Positions 17,449 through 25,971 of a DNA stretch of 64,000 nt are shown piece by piece. Numbering within the stretch: position 1 is the first letter of the stretch; each line of letters opens with the position of its first letter. Source of the stretch: Arsukibacterium sp. (lineage in GTDB: Bacteria; Pseudomonadota; Gammaproteobacteria; Enterobacterales; Alteromonadaceae); the NCBI RefSeq assembly GCF_018402695.1, contig NZ_JAGYIM010000011.1, positions 124,001-188,000 of the forward strand. Reading direction: 5' to 3'. The position numbers and the translations under genes were made by a program. The notes beneath the pieces were generated by a model. That model saw only the letters and a list, made by a program, of their open reading frames with translations, had not been told where the DNA came from and searched no databases.

Positions 17449-20346
17449 ATGTCGTTGTTAACTGTTTGCCGAAGCGGTGCAACTAGCCTGCTATGGTTGT
17501 TTAGTGGATTGCTGGTTACGCCCGTAATCGCCAAAGCCAATGACATTGTCAGCCTTGACAACTACTTCAGTGAAAGCTGGAGTACCGTCGATGGCTTACC
17601 TCATAACACAGTCAATGCCATTGCCCAGACACCCGATGGTTACCTATGGTTTGCTACCTGGGAGGGTGTGGCCCGCTTCAATGGTCGGCGTTTCGATATT
17701 TTTGAGCGCAGTGCAGAAACCGGCTTGCCTGATTCGGGTATCCGGACGTTAACTGTGGCAAAAAATGGCGACTTACTGGTTGCCGGCTCGCGTGGCGGCA
17801 TCGCCCGGGTTCGCGGTCAGCAGTGGCAGAGCTATCCTCCGCTTGGGGTATTAATAAACAAAGCCATAGTAGACAGCCAGCAAAGGCTGTGGCTGGCGAC
17901 AGAGGGGGAAGGGGTTGTCATGCAGGCGTCGGATGGTAGTCGTCGCCAGTTTACTGAAGACAATGGTTTACCCGCCAATGCGGCGCATGGTTTATATGAA
18001 GATAGCAAAGGGCAGATTTGGATAGGAACCACTGCGGGGCTAGCGTTAGTTGACACCAACCTGGTTCTGAGCCACCAGTTTCCCGAGCAGATTACCTCTC
18101 CGGTATTTGCTCTGGCAGCCAACAGTGAGCAGCAATTGCTGATTGGTACTGAGCGCGGTTTATTTCAGCTAAATGAGCAACAGCAGCTTACCCAGCTCCT
18201 GGCAGACGTTCCGGTTGCAACCTTGCTACCCGAGGCGTCCGGTGTGCTTTGGGTAGGCACTGTCGACCGCGGCTTGCTCAGACTGTATAACAACAGCGTG
18301 GAGCAACTGAGTATTGAGCAGGGGCTGCCAAATAACCGGGTACTGGCGTTGTTGCGCGACAAAGAAAAAAGCCTTTGGGTCGGTACTAACGGCGGTGTTT
18401 TCCGTCTGCGTGATGCACCTTTTACGACATATACCAGTGAGCAGGGTCTGGCAGATAATTATGTGCGAACTGTGATGTCTGACCAGGCAGACTGTGTGTA
18501 TGTCGGCAGTAGCAGAGGCCTCGATCAGGTTTGCAACGGTGTTATTAGCAATATTGACTTGTCCAGCCATGCGAAAGGGCAATCTGTGCTCAGTCTGGCC
18601 GTGGGCCAGCAGCAAAGTTTATGGATAGGCACCTATACTGACGGTCTTTTACATTACGCCGGGGGTAAAGTGGTCGCGCACTATAATAGTGAGGATGGCC
18701 TGGCAGCTAATGAAGTCCGGGCAATTTTACCCAGACCAGACGGTTCAGTACTGGTGGGTACATCGCAGGGGCTGAATTTAATTGCAAAAGGTCAGATCAC
18801 CACGCCGGTAGCAGCGGTGGCATTACCTTCACCATTTATAATGACACTGCACCAAACTGACGATGGCCGGGTATTCATTGGCAGTGGTGCCGGTGTATCG
18901 GTGTGGCATAACGATCGGGTAACTCAGCTTGACTTCAGTGTGCTGGACCAGGCCGAATATGCATTTGGTTTTGTCGAAGACCCTGCTGCCGGCATCTTAT
19001 GGATGACCACTGACCGCGGTCTGGTCGCGTTCGACCTTGCCACTGAGCAATTGGCATTGATAGGCCGTAGTCATGGCATGCCCTTTGATAAGCTTTTTCA
19101 GTTAGTTATTGATAACCAACAGCACTTCTGGATTTCCACCAATCGTGGTGTGTTACGTCTGGACAGACAGCAGGCGCTGGACGTTGTATATGGCCGTCGC
19201 GACCAGATAAATTACGAGCTATTCGGCGAAAGCGATGGAATGGCAAGCGCTCAGACAAATGGTGGTTCCTCGCCGGCGGCCAGTTTGCATAGCGATGGCT
19301 CGGTTTGGGTGGCGACATCTGTTGGTGCCAGTAAAGTACAGCCTGCCAGATTAAGTGCGTTTTCGGCGGTGATACCGCCAGTTGTGCTGGAAAAGTTGGT
19401 AGCAGATGGCAAGCAATATTCGCCGACGCAACCTGTCGAACTGGCAGCGGGTACCAGCCGGGTAGAACTGGAATATGCCGGCTTGGGCTACATTATGCCG
19501 CAGCGCATTCAGTACCGCACTATGCTTGAAGGGTTTGAGCAGGAGTGGGCTGGACGTGGTACTCAGGCCAACGTGCAATATACCAACTTAGCGCCTGGAC
19601 ATTACACCTTTAATGTTGCAGCGTCATACCCTGATGGTGGCTGGAGCCCGGCAGCGGCTAGTATTTCTTTTAGTATTGCGCCTCACCTCTGGCAGCGACC
19701 GGTATTTCAGTTACTGGTAATATTAGTTCTGCTCGCTTTGATGATTGCTGCCGTGCGCTGGCGTCTTGCCAGCTTAAAACGCAGCGAATTGAAACTGAAA
19801 CGACAAGTGGCCGAAAAAACTGCTGAGCTTGCTGCTCTGGCCAGACTGGATTCCCTGACGGGTCTGGCAAACCGTCGGGCGTTTGATGAAGCTATGCAGC
19901 ATGAGCTGAAGCGGGCGAAGCGCCAGCAAGAGCCGCTTTGTCTGGCACTGCTGGATATTGATCACTTTAAGCAGGTAAACGATAACTGGTCACATAGCGT
20001 GGGCGATGAAGTATTAAAAAGGGTTGCAGCGACCTTGCAGCAGCATTGCCGTGATATTGATTCATTGGCGCGCTGGGGGGGGGAAGAGTTTGTTATTTTG
20101 TTACCGGACACCTCTTTGGCATTAGCGCAGGAAGTATGCGACAGACTGCGCCAGCGCGTGGCCGATACCTGCTTTACCGACATCGTACCCGATTTGACCG
20201 TTACCTTAAGTATTGGCTTGGCAATGCTTCAGGATAAAGATGATGGAAAGCAACTGCTTATTGACGCTGACCGGGCGTTGTATCAGGCAAAAAGCCGGGG
20301 GCGTAATACCGTGGTCAGTCATGTCGGCACTGACCCTGAGCTATAA
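17449..20346 (+). CDS. Membrane sensor diguanylate cyclase with two-component-regulator propeller
   Basis: The 965-residue protein has an N-terminal signal sequence (about residues 1-30), about a dozen Reg_prop beta-propeller repeats through about residue 610 (for example DGYLWFATWEGVARFNG, GQIWIGTTAGLALVD, KSLWVGTNGGVFRLRD), a Y_Y_Y domain, one transmembrane helix near 760-775, a short coiled coil, and a C-terminal GGDEF domain with an intact GGEEF motif at about 876-880, predicting c-di-GMP synthesis. No EAL domain is present. ATG 17449 with AGGGA upstream is preferred over TTG 17431. It stands alone between metF and argC; the propeller probably senses a periplasmic ligand, which is unknown. 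Confidence 0.93.
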   Translation: MSLLTVCRSGATSLLWLFSGLLVTPVIAKANDIVSLDNYFSESWSTVDGLPHNTVNAIAQTPDGYLWFATWEGVARFNGRRFDIFERSAETGLPDSGIRTLTVAKNGDLLVAGSRGGIARVRGQQWQSYPPLGVLINKAIVDSQQRLWLATEGEGVVMQASDGSRRQFTEDNGLPANAAHGLYEDSKGQIWIGTTAGLALVDTNLVLSHQFPEQITSPVFALAANSEQQLLIGTERGLFQLNEQQQLTQLLADVPVATLLPEASGVLWVGTVDRGLLRLYNNSVEQLSIEQGLPNNRVLALLRDKEKSLWVGTNGGVFRLRDAPFTTYTSEQGLADNYVRTVMSDQADCVYVGSSRGLDQVCNGVISNIDLSSHAKGQSVLSLAVGQQQSLWIGTYTDGLLHYAGGKVVAHYNSEDGLAANEVRAILPRPDGSVLVGTSQGLNLIAKGQITTPVAAVALPSPFIMTLHQTDDGRVFIGSGAGVSVWHNDRVTQLDFSVLDQAEYAFGFVEDPAAGILWMTTDRGLVAFDLATEQLALIGRSHGMPFDKLFQLVIDNQQHFWISTNRGVLRLDRQQALDVVYGRRDQINYELFGESDGMASAQTNGGSSPAASLHSDGSVWVATSVGASKVQPARLSAFSAVIPPVVLEKLVADGKQYSPTQPVELAAGTSRVELEYAGLGYIMPQRIQYRTMLEGFEQEWAGRGTQANVQYTNLAPGHYTFNVAASYPDGGWSPAAASISFSIAPHLWQRPVFQLLVILVLLALMIAAVRWRLASLKRSELKLKRQVAEKTAELAALARLDSLTGLANRRAFDEAMQHELKRAKRQQEPLCLALLDIDHFKQVNDNWSHSVGDEVLKRVAATLQQHCRDIDSLARWGGEEFVILLPDTSLALAQEVCDRLRQRVADTCFTDIVPDLTVTLSIGLAMLQDKDDGKQLLIDADRALYQAKSRGRNTVVSHVGTDPEL

Positions 20347-20352
20347 ACATAA

Positions 20353-20391
20353 AATAGATAAAAATTCACAAAAACAGCATAATTATTGTTG
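20353..20391. promoter_or_regulatory. Candidate pair of ARG boxes upstream of argC
   Basis: Two 18-bp sites resemble the ArgR consensus (TGAAT, four A/T, ATTCA). Site 1 (20353-20370) reads TAGAT-AAAA-ATTCA in its core, 8 of 10 conserved positions. Site 2 (20374-20391) reads AGCAT-AATT-ATTGT, weaker. They are separated by exactly 3 bp, the spacing typical for ArgR hexamer binding, and lie 80-120 bp before the argC start. The motif was found by eye. Confidence 0.5.
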
Positions 20392-20472
20392 ATTCTGCAT
20401 GTTTGCCGTTCTACACTAGCAACCGTTTTATGCTATAACTTTTAGCTGGTTTTGCAATTGAGAATGGTTAAC

Positions 20473-21504
20473 ATGTCTTTAGTGTCTTCTTCCGAACAAA
20501 AAATTCGTAGCGCGGTATTAGGTGCCGCCGGTTATAGCGGCGCAGAGTTATGCGCCTTGCTTACTGCCAATCCTTATTTTTCACTAGATCATGCATTTGC
20601 CTCTGCCGGCCGCACTTCCGAGCCCTTAAGTAATTTGTATCCGCGCTTTACCAATGCGATTGATATTATGGTAGAGCCCTGGCAGGACGAGCGCATCAGT
20701 TCACTACAGGTCGATGTGGCTTTTCTGGCACTGCCGCATGAAGCGAGCGAAGCCGTTACGCCATTATTACTGGCCGCTGGCATAGTGGTGGTTGATTTAT
20801 CCGGTGCTTTTCGATTGAAGCAAGCTGATCTGTACCCTAAATATTATGGTTATCAGCATCAGCATCCACAGCTACTGAATGACGCTGTGTATTGCCTGAT
20901 GGAATGGTTAAATGAAGCTCCGGGCAATTTAATTTCGGTACCCGGTTGTTATCCCACAGCCTGTTCGCTGGCGTTACTGCCCTTAATTAAAGCCGACATG
21001 CTGGCTAAGCATTGTATACCGGTAATTAACGCAACCAGTGGTGTGTCTGGCGCGGGCCGTAAAGCTGCTCTTAGCACGTCATTTTGTGAAGTGGGCTTAA
21101 ATGCTTATGGCTTTTTTGGCCATCGGCACCGGCCTGAGATTGAGCAGAACCTGGGACGTAAAGTGGTATTTACCCCTCATTTGGGTAATTTTAAACGTGG
21201 CATCCTTGCCACGAGCGTAGTGACCTTAAAAGCTGACGTCAGTCCGGAACAGGTTAAACACGCCTTTACTGAAGCTTATCAGCATAAACCGCTGGTCCGG
21301 CTGTTAACCCAGTCTCCTAATGTCGCTAATGTCGCTGGCACCCCCTATTGTGATATGTACTGGCAGCAAGATGGTGAACAGCTGGTGGTCGTGTCGGCGA
21401 TTGACAACCTGCTCAAAGGTGCTGCTGCGCAAGCGATGCAGGCTGCCAATGTCCGGTTTAATAAGCCCGAAACAGCGGGCTTATTCAGCGGGGTGGTGGT
21501 ATGA
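20473..21504 (+). CDS. argC: N-acetyl-gamma-glutamyl-phosphate reductase
   Basis: ArgC reduces N-acetylglutamyl phosphate to the semialdehyde with NADPH, third step of arginine synthesis. The product (343 aa from ATG 20473) has SAVLGAAGYSGAELCALL for nucleotide binding, the catalytic cysteine in SVPGCYPTACSLALLPL, and the NATSGVSGAGRKA and FGHRHRPEIEQNL signatures. Starts at 20464 or TTG 20452 are also possible; no ribosome-binding site decides between them. It heads argCBFGH and overlaps argB by 4 nt. Confidence 0.96.
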   Translation: MSLVSSSEQKIRSAVLGAAGYSGAELCALLTANPYFSLDHAFASAGRTSEPLSNLYPRFTNAIDIMVEPWQDERISSLQVDVAFLALPHEASEAVTPLLLAAGIVVVDLSGAFRLKQADLYPKYYGYQHQHPQLLNDAVYCLMEWLNEAPGNLISVPGCYPTACSLALLPLIKADMLAKHCIPVINATSGVSGAGRKAALSTSFCEVGLNAYGFFGHRHRPEIEQNLGRKVVFTPHLGNFKRGILATSVVTLKADVSPEQVKHAFTEAYQHKPLVRLLTQSPNVANVAGTPYCDMYWQQDGEQLVVVSAIDNLLKGAAAQAMQAANVRFNKPETAGLFSGVVV

Positions 21505-22271
21505 AGACTTTACCGCTGGTAATAAAAATGGGTGGTCGCTTATTGCAGGAGCGTCCGGCACTTGATGCCTTGCTTGCAGTTTGTCAGCAACTTAAACAAC
21601 AGCGACCTGTTGTGCTGGTGCATGGTGGCGGCGATCAGGTTGATCAATGGCTGGCAAAATTTGGTTTTACTACTGAAAAAATTGACGGCCAGCGGGTGTC
21701 GCCAGCAGAGCAAATGCCGGTCATTACCGGCGCCCTGGACGGTGCAGTGAATGCTGAGTTGGTAAGTCGGGCGATGTTGCAACACTTAAATCCGGTGGGT
21801 CTTAACCTGTCTGCCGGGAGCAGTTTGCAGTTTACCGTTAATAAAAAACTGGGTGCTGTTGGCCTGGCCAAAGCAAACAGTCCTAAACTGATTAACTTAT
21901 TGCTTGAGCAAGGTTTTACCCCGGTTTTCAGCTCTGTCGGCATCGGCAGCGAAGGCCAGTTGCTGAATGTGAATGCCGATTTAGCGGCTGCAGCTATTTG
22001 TCAGCTGGTACAGGGCGAATTAGTGTTGCTGACTGATGTTCCGGGAATTCTGGATAGTCAGATGCAATTGATTGCTGAGCTTACCCCGGCGGGCGCTGCC
22101 GAGCTGGTCGCCAGCGGGGTTATTAAAGGTGGCATGAAAGTGAAGCTGGATGCTGCGCTGGAAACCGGCATGGCGTTACAGCGCAATATTATTGTCGCTG
22201 GCTGGCAGCAACCAGAGAATTTATTAAAATTGATGCAGGACGAGCCAGTAGGCACTTGTATTTTGTATTAA
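21501..22271 (+). CDS. argB: Acetylglutamate kinase
   Basis: ArgB phosphorylates N-acetylglutamate. The 256-residue protein matches the E. coli enzyme: LVIKMGGRLLQERPAL, VLVHGGGDQVD, RVSPAEQMPVITGALDG, SPKLINLLLEQGFTPVFSS, LNVNADLAAAAICQLVQ, LLTDVPGILD and VIKGGMKVKLDAALE. It is the short, E. coli-like form without the N-terminal helix linked to arginine feedback inhibition in hexameric NAGKs. An ATGA overlap with argC implies translational coupling. Confidence 0.97.
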   Translation: MKTLPLVIKMGGRLLQERPALDALLAVCQQLKQQRPVVLVHGGGDQVDQWLAKFGFTTEKIDGQRVSPAEQMPVITGALDGAVNAELVSRAMLQHLNPVGLNLSAGSSLQFTVNKKLGAVGLAKANSPKLINLLLEQGFTPVFSSVGIGSEGQLLNVNADLAAAAICQLVQGELVLLTDVPGILDSQMQLIAELTPAGAAELVASGVIKGGMKVKLDAALETGMALQRNIIVAGWQQPENLLKLMQDEPVGTCILY

Positions 22272-22337
22272 ACCCGCCAGGGTGTTGCACACCTATGGCT
22301 TAATCAGGAAACCGCCTAGCGGATTACAGCGTGTTTT

Positions 22338-23252
22338 ATGAGTAAATTAAGCCAGCTACTGTGCTTAGCCGATCTGGACCGGAATCAGCTAAATGAGATT
22401 CTGAAATTAGCCGTTGAAATTAAACGAAACCCGGCGCAGTACAGTAGCGCCCTCGCTGGTAAAAGTATTGCTCTGCTTTTTGAAAAGCCTTCATTGCGAA
22501 CCCGGGTAAGTTTTGATGTCGGCATTAATAAGCTGGGTGGTCACAGCGTTTATTTAGACTTGCAAAATGGCGCTATGGGCGTACGTGAATCGGTACAGGA
22601 TTTTGGCAGTAATCTGGCGTGCTGGACTGATGCTATCGTCGCCAGGGTTTTCTCCCAGAAAACGCTGATTGAGCTGGCGCATAGCAGCAAAAAACCGGTG
22701 ATTAATGCGCTGAGCGATTTATATCACCCGTGTCAGGCGTTGGCAGATTTACTAACCTTACACGAACAGTTTGGCGAACTGGATAAAGTGCACCTGGCGT
22801 TTGTTGGCGATGGCAATAATGTCTGTCATTCATTAATGCTTGGCGCGGCAATTATGGGGATGGACTTAACCGTTATTACGCCACCTGGCTTTGGCCCTGA
22901 CGCCCATGTACTGTTAAAAGCCCAGCAAATGGCAGCAAAAAGCGGTGCAAAATTGATCCTGAGTCAGCATTTATCATCAGCTGCCGGGGTAGATGCAATT
23001 TATACCGATACCTGGCTGTCGATGGGGGCTAAGGCCGATCCAAAACAAGTGGGCCAGTTGTTTGCTGATTATCAGATTAACACTGCGGCCATGCAGCGCT
23101 TAGCCGTGAAACATTTTATGCACTGTTTACCGGCACACCGGGGCCAGGAAGTGACCAGCGAAGTGCTGGATAGTGATTATTCGTTGGTGTTGCAGCAGGC
23201 AGAAAACCGGATGCATGCCCAGAATGCCGTATTAGTCAGTTTATTTAGTTGA
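22338..23252 (+). CDS. argF: Ornithine carbamoyltransferase
   Basis: Makes citrulline from ornithine and carbamoyl phosphate. The 304-residue protein has the carbamoyl phosphate loop [13 protein letters not shown] (the common S-x-R-T-R variant with Leu at x), [12 protein letters not shown], a substrate-binding DTWLSMG loop and the catalytic [11 protein letters not shown]. It lies 66 bp after argB and 7 bp before argG. The acetylornithine-specific homologue is unlikely given the normal HCLP loop and operon context. Confidence 0.95.
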   Translation: MSKLSQLLCLADLDRNQLNEILKLAVEIKRNPAQYSSALAGKSIALLFEKPSLRTRVSFDVGINKLGGHSVYLDLQNGAMGVRESVQDFGSNLACWTDAIVARVFSQKTLIELAHSSKKPVINALSDLYHPCQALADLLTLHEQFGELDKVHLAFVGDGNNVCHSLMLGAAIMGMDLTVITPPGFGPDAHVLLKAQQMAAKSGAKLILSQHLSSAAGVDAIYTDTWLSMGAKADPKQVGQLFADYQINTAAMQRLAVKHFMHCLPAHRGQEVTSEVLDSDYSLVLQQAENRMHAQNAVLVSLFS

Positions 23253-23259
23253 GGTAACA

Positions 23260-24465
23260 ATGAGTGTTAAAAAAGTAGTATTGGCGTACTCGGGTGGCTT
23301 AGATACGTCGGCTATCGTGCCGTGGTTAAAAGATAACTATAACTGTGAAGTTGTTGCTTTTGTCGCTAATGTCGGCCAGGGCGATGAAGAACTGGCAGGG
23401 GTCGAGCAAAAAGCCATTAATTCTGGCGCCAGCAGCTGTTATGTGGTCGATTTGCGCCAGGAACTGGTCAATGAGGTTATTTACCCGACCTTAAAAACCG
23501 GCGCGGTATACGAAGGTCAGTATTTACTGGGAACATCGATGGCCCGGCCGGTTATCGCCCGCGCCCAGGTAAAGCTGGCGCTGGAGCTTGGTGCCGATGC
23601 GTTATGTCATGGTTGTACCGGCAAGGGCAATGATCAGGTGCGGTTCGAAAGCTGTTTTGCCGCGTTAGCACCACAGCTGAAAGTTATCGCGCCGTGGCGG
23701 GAATGGCAGTTTACCTCGCGCCAGTCTTTACTGGACTACCTGGCAGAGAAAAAAGTGCCTACCACCGCTTCTGCTACCAAGATTTACAGCCGTGATGCCA
23801 ATTTATGGCATATTTCGCATGAAGGTGGCGAGCTGGAAGACCCCTGGTGTGAGCCGTCTGAACAGGTATGGATGTGGACTAAATCGCCGGAGCAGGCACC
23901 GGATCATCCGGCCTACGTTGAGCTGGCATTTGAACGGGGCCAGTTAACCAGGGTTAACGGCAAGCAGTTGGATGGTGTGAAAGCCATTGAGCTGCTAAAC
24001 GAGTTGGGTTCCGAACATGGTGTCGGTCGGATTGATATCGTTGAAAACCGGCTGGTAGGCATGAAGTCACGTGGTTGCTATGAAACCCCGGGCGGCACCA
24101 TTTTACTGGCGGGGTTAAAAGGGCTGGAAGCACTGGTGTATGACCGTAGTTCACTGAAGTACCGCGAGGAAATCGGCCTGGAATTTGCCCAGCTGGTTTA
24201 CGATGGTCGCTGGTTTACCCCGCTTAAAGATGCATTGCTGGCAGCGGCCACCTCGCTGGCTGAGCAGTTAACCGGTGAGGTCGTGATCAAGCTTTATAAA
24301 GGTAATGTCACAGTAGCGAAACGTCGCTCGGTAAATACTTTGTATTCAGAAGCTTTCGCTACCTTTGAAGGTGACGAAGTATACGATCAGAAAGATGCGG
24401 CAGGCTTTATCCGGCTGTATAGCCTGGCCAGCCGGATCCGGGCAATGCACCAACAAAAGGACTAA
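23260..24465 (+). CDS. argG: Argininosuccinate synthase
   Basis: ArgG joins citrulline and aspartate with ATP. The 401-residue protein is the short (type 1) form: P-loop-like [61 protein letters not shown] (in two halves around KIYS) and [12 protein letters not shown]. It lies between argF and argH in the same operon, with GAGGTAAC 5 nt before its ATG. Confidence 0.98.
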   Translation: MSVKKVVLAYSGGLDTSAIVPWLKDNYNCEVVAFVANVGQGDEELAGVEQKAINSGASSCYVVDLRQELVNEVIYPTLKTGAVYEGQYLLGTSMARPVIARAQVKLALELGADALCHGCTGKGNDQVRFESCFAALAPQLKVIAPWREWQFTSRQSLLDYLAEKKVPTTASATKIYSRDANLWHISHEGGELEDPWCEPSEQVWMWTKSPEQAPDHPAYVELAFERGQLTRVNGKQLDGVKAIELLNELGSEHGVGRIDIVENRLVGMKSRGCYETPGGTILLAGLKGLEALVYDRSSLKYREEIGLEFAQLVYDGRWFTPLKDALLAAATSLAEQLTGEVVIKLYKGNVTVAKRRSVNTLYSEAFATFEGDEVYDQKDAAGFIRLYSLASRIRAMHQQKD

Positions 24466-24470
24466 CCGTC

Positions 24471-25859
24471 ATGGCGATGTGGGGAGGACGTTTTACTGAA
24501 GCCACCCTGAGCGAGTTTCGTGATTTTAACGATTCGCTCAGTTTTGATTATTTGCTGGCGCAGCAGGATATTGCTGCCTCCAGAGCCTGGGCCAAAGGAC
24601 TGTTACAAGCAGACATTATTACAGTCTCCGAAGCGCAGCAGCTGGATCAGGGGCTGGCCGATTTAGCTGTCGCAATTGATGCTGACCCCCGGTTGCCTTT
24701 GCAGACCCGGGAAGAGGATATTCACAGCTGGGTCGAAAGTCAGCTTACCACTACGCTCGGTGATGTTGCTAAGAAACTACACACCGGCCGCAGTCGCAAT
24801 GATTTAGTGGCAACTGATTTAAGGCTGTGGACCCGCTTACAAGCCGGTACGGTACGTAAGTCGCTGTTGGCGGCACTGGCTGCTTTACTTGAGTTTGCTG
24901 ACAAGGCTGAACAAGCCGTGATGCCGGGCTTTACTCATCTGCAACGGGCGCAACCTGTTTTGGTAGCACACTGGGCTCTGGCGTACGTTGAAATGTTTAA
25001 ACGCGACCTGGGAAGGCTGGATGATGCTTTGGTCAGAATGGACAGTTGCCCGCTAGGTTGTGGTGCTCTGGCGGGTACAGGCGTCAACATTGACCGGCAG
25101 GTCCTGGCAAACGAGTTGGGCTTTAGCAATGCAGCGCTTAATAGTCTGGATGCGGTTTCTGACCGCGATTATCTGGTAGAGCTGTCGGCAACAGCCAGCC
25201 TGTGTATGACTCACTTATCGCGCTTATCAGAAGATGTGATTTTTTTCTGCTCCGGCGAAGCCGGCTTCTTTAAACTGGGCGATGCGATAAGCTCGGGGTC
25301 GTCATTGATGCCGCAAAAGAAAAACCCGGACGTTTTCGAATTACTGCGGGGCAAGACTGGCCGGGTGCTGGGGCATCTGGTGGCTATTTTGCATGTATTA
25401 AAGGGGTTGCCACTGGCTTACAACAAAGATATGCAGGAAGACAAACAGGGCTTCTTTGACCTGATGCATAGCTGGCAGCAATCGCTGTTAGTACTGGCCA
25501 CGGTGCTACCTCACCTGAGCGTAAACCGGGAGCAATGCCTCAAGGCGGCTGAGCTGGGCTACAGCAATGCCACTGATTTAGCAGACTATCTGGTCAGTAA
25601 GGGCATGCCATTTCGGGATGCACATGAATGTGCTGGAGAGCTGGTGTTAGTTGCCTCAAAGCAGCAGTTGCCACTGGAAGCGCTAAGTTTAAGTGAACTT
25701 CAGCAGATCAGTGAATTAATTGCTGAAGATGTTTATCCGGCGCTGACGTTAGAAGCCGGCATGGCCAGACGCTGTGCCTTGGGTGGCACAGCGGCAGAAC
25801 AAGTAAAACAGGCCCTTGCTGATGCTAAAAGCTGGTTTGAAAAGACTGTTTCCGGGTAA
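24471..25859 (+). CDS. argH: Argininosuccinate lyase (not fused to ArgA)
   Basis: ArgH splits argininosuccinate into arginine and fumarate. The 462-residue protein carries MWGGRFTEATLSEFRDFNDS, HTGRSRNDLVATDLRLW, FTHLQRAQPVLVAHW and the fumarase-superfamily signature GSSLMPQKKNPD. In many Vibrio and Alteromonadales species ArgH carries a C-terminal ArgA-like acetyltransferase domain (about 620 aa); this one stops at normal ArgH length, so acetylglutamate must come from a gene elsewhere. It is last in argCBFGH and followed by a strong terminator. Confidence 0.97.
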   Translation: MAMWGGRFTEATLSEFRDFNDSLSFDYLLAQQDIAASRAWAKGLLQADIITVSEAQQLDQGLADLAVAIDADPRLPLQTREEDIHSWVESQLTTTLGDVAKKLHTGRSRNDLVATDLRLWTRLQAGTVRKSLLAALAALLEFADKAEQAVMPGFTHLQRAQPVLVAHWALAYVEMFKRDLGRLDDALVRMDSCPLGCGALAGTGVNIDRQVLANELGFSNAALNSLDAVSDRDYLVELSATASLCMTHLSRLSEDVIFFCSGEAGFFKLGDAISSGSSLMPQKKNPDVFELLRGKTGRVLGHLVAILHVLKGLPLAYNKDMQEDKQGFFDLMHSWQQSLLVLATVLPHLSVNREQCLKAAELGYSNATDLADYLVSKGMPFRDAHECAGELVLVASKQQLPLEALSLSELQQISELIAEDVYPALTLEAGMARRCALGGTAAEQVKQALADAKSWFEKTVSG

Positions 25860-25883
25860 CAACCGGAACAATGCTTTCAGTTA

Positions 25884-25918
25884 AAATAAATAGCCAGCAA
25901 GATGCTGGCTATTTATTT
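25884..25918. terminator. Strong bidirectional terminator between argH and mrcA
   Basis: A perfect 16-bp stem (left AAATAAATAGCCAGCA, right its complement) with a 3-nt AGA loop; A/T tracts at the stem base supply a U-run in both directions. It separates the convergent argH and mrcA. Confidence 0.93.
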
Positions 25919-25971
25919 ACCGGTAATCACCGTAGCGGGAGTTTAACCGCTCTGCCGGCCACAGCAGGTCT

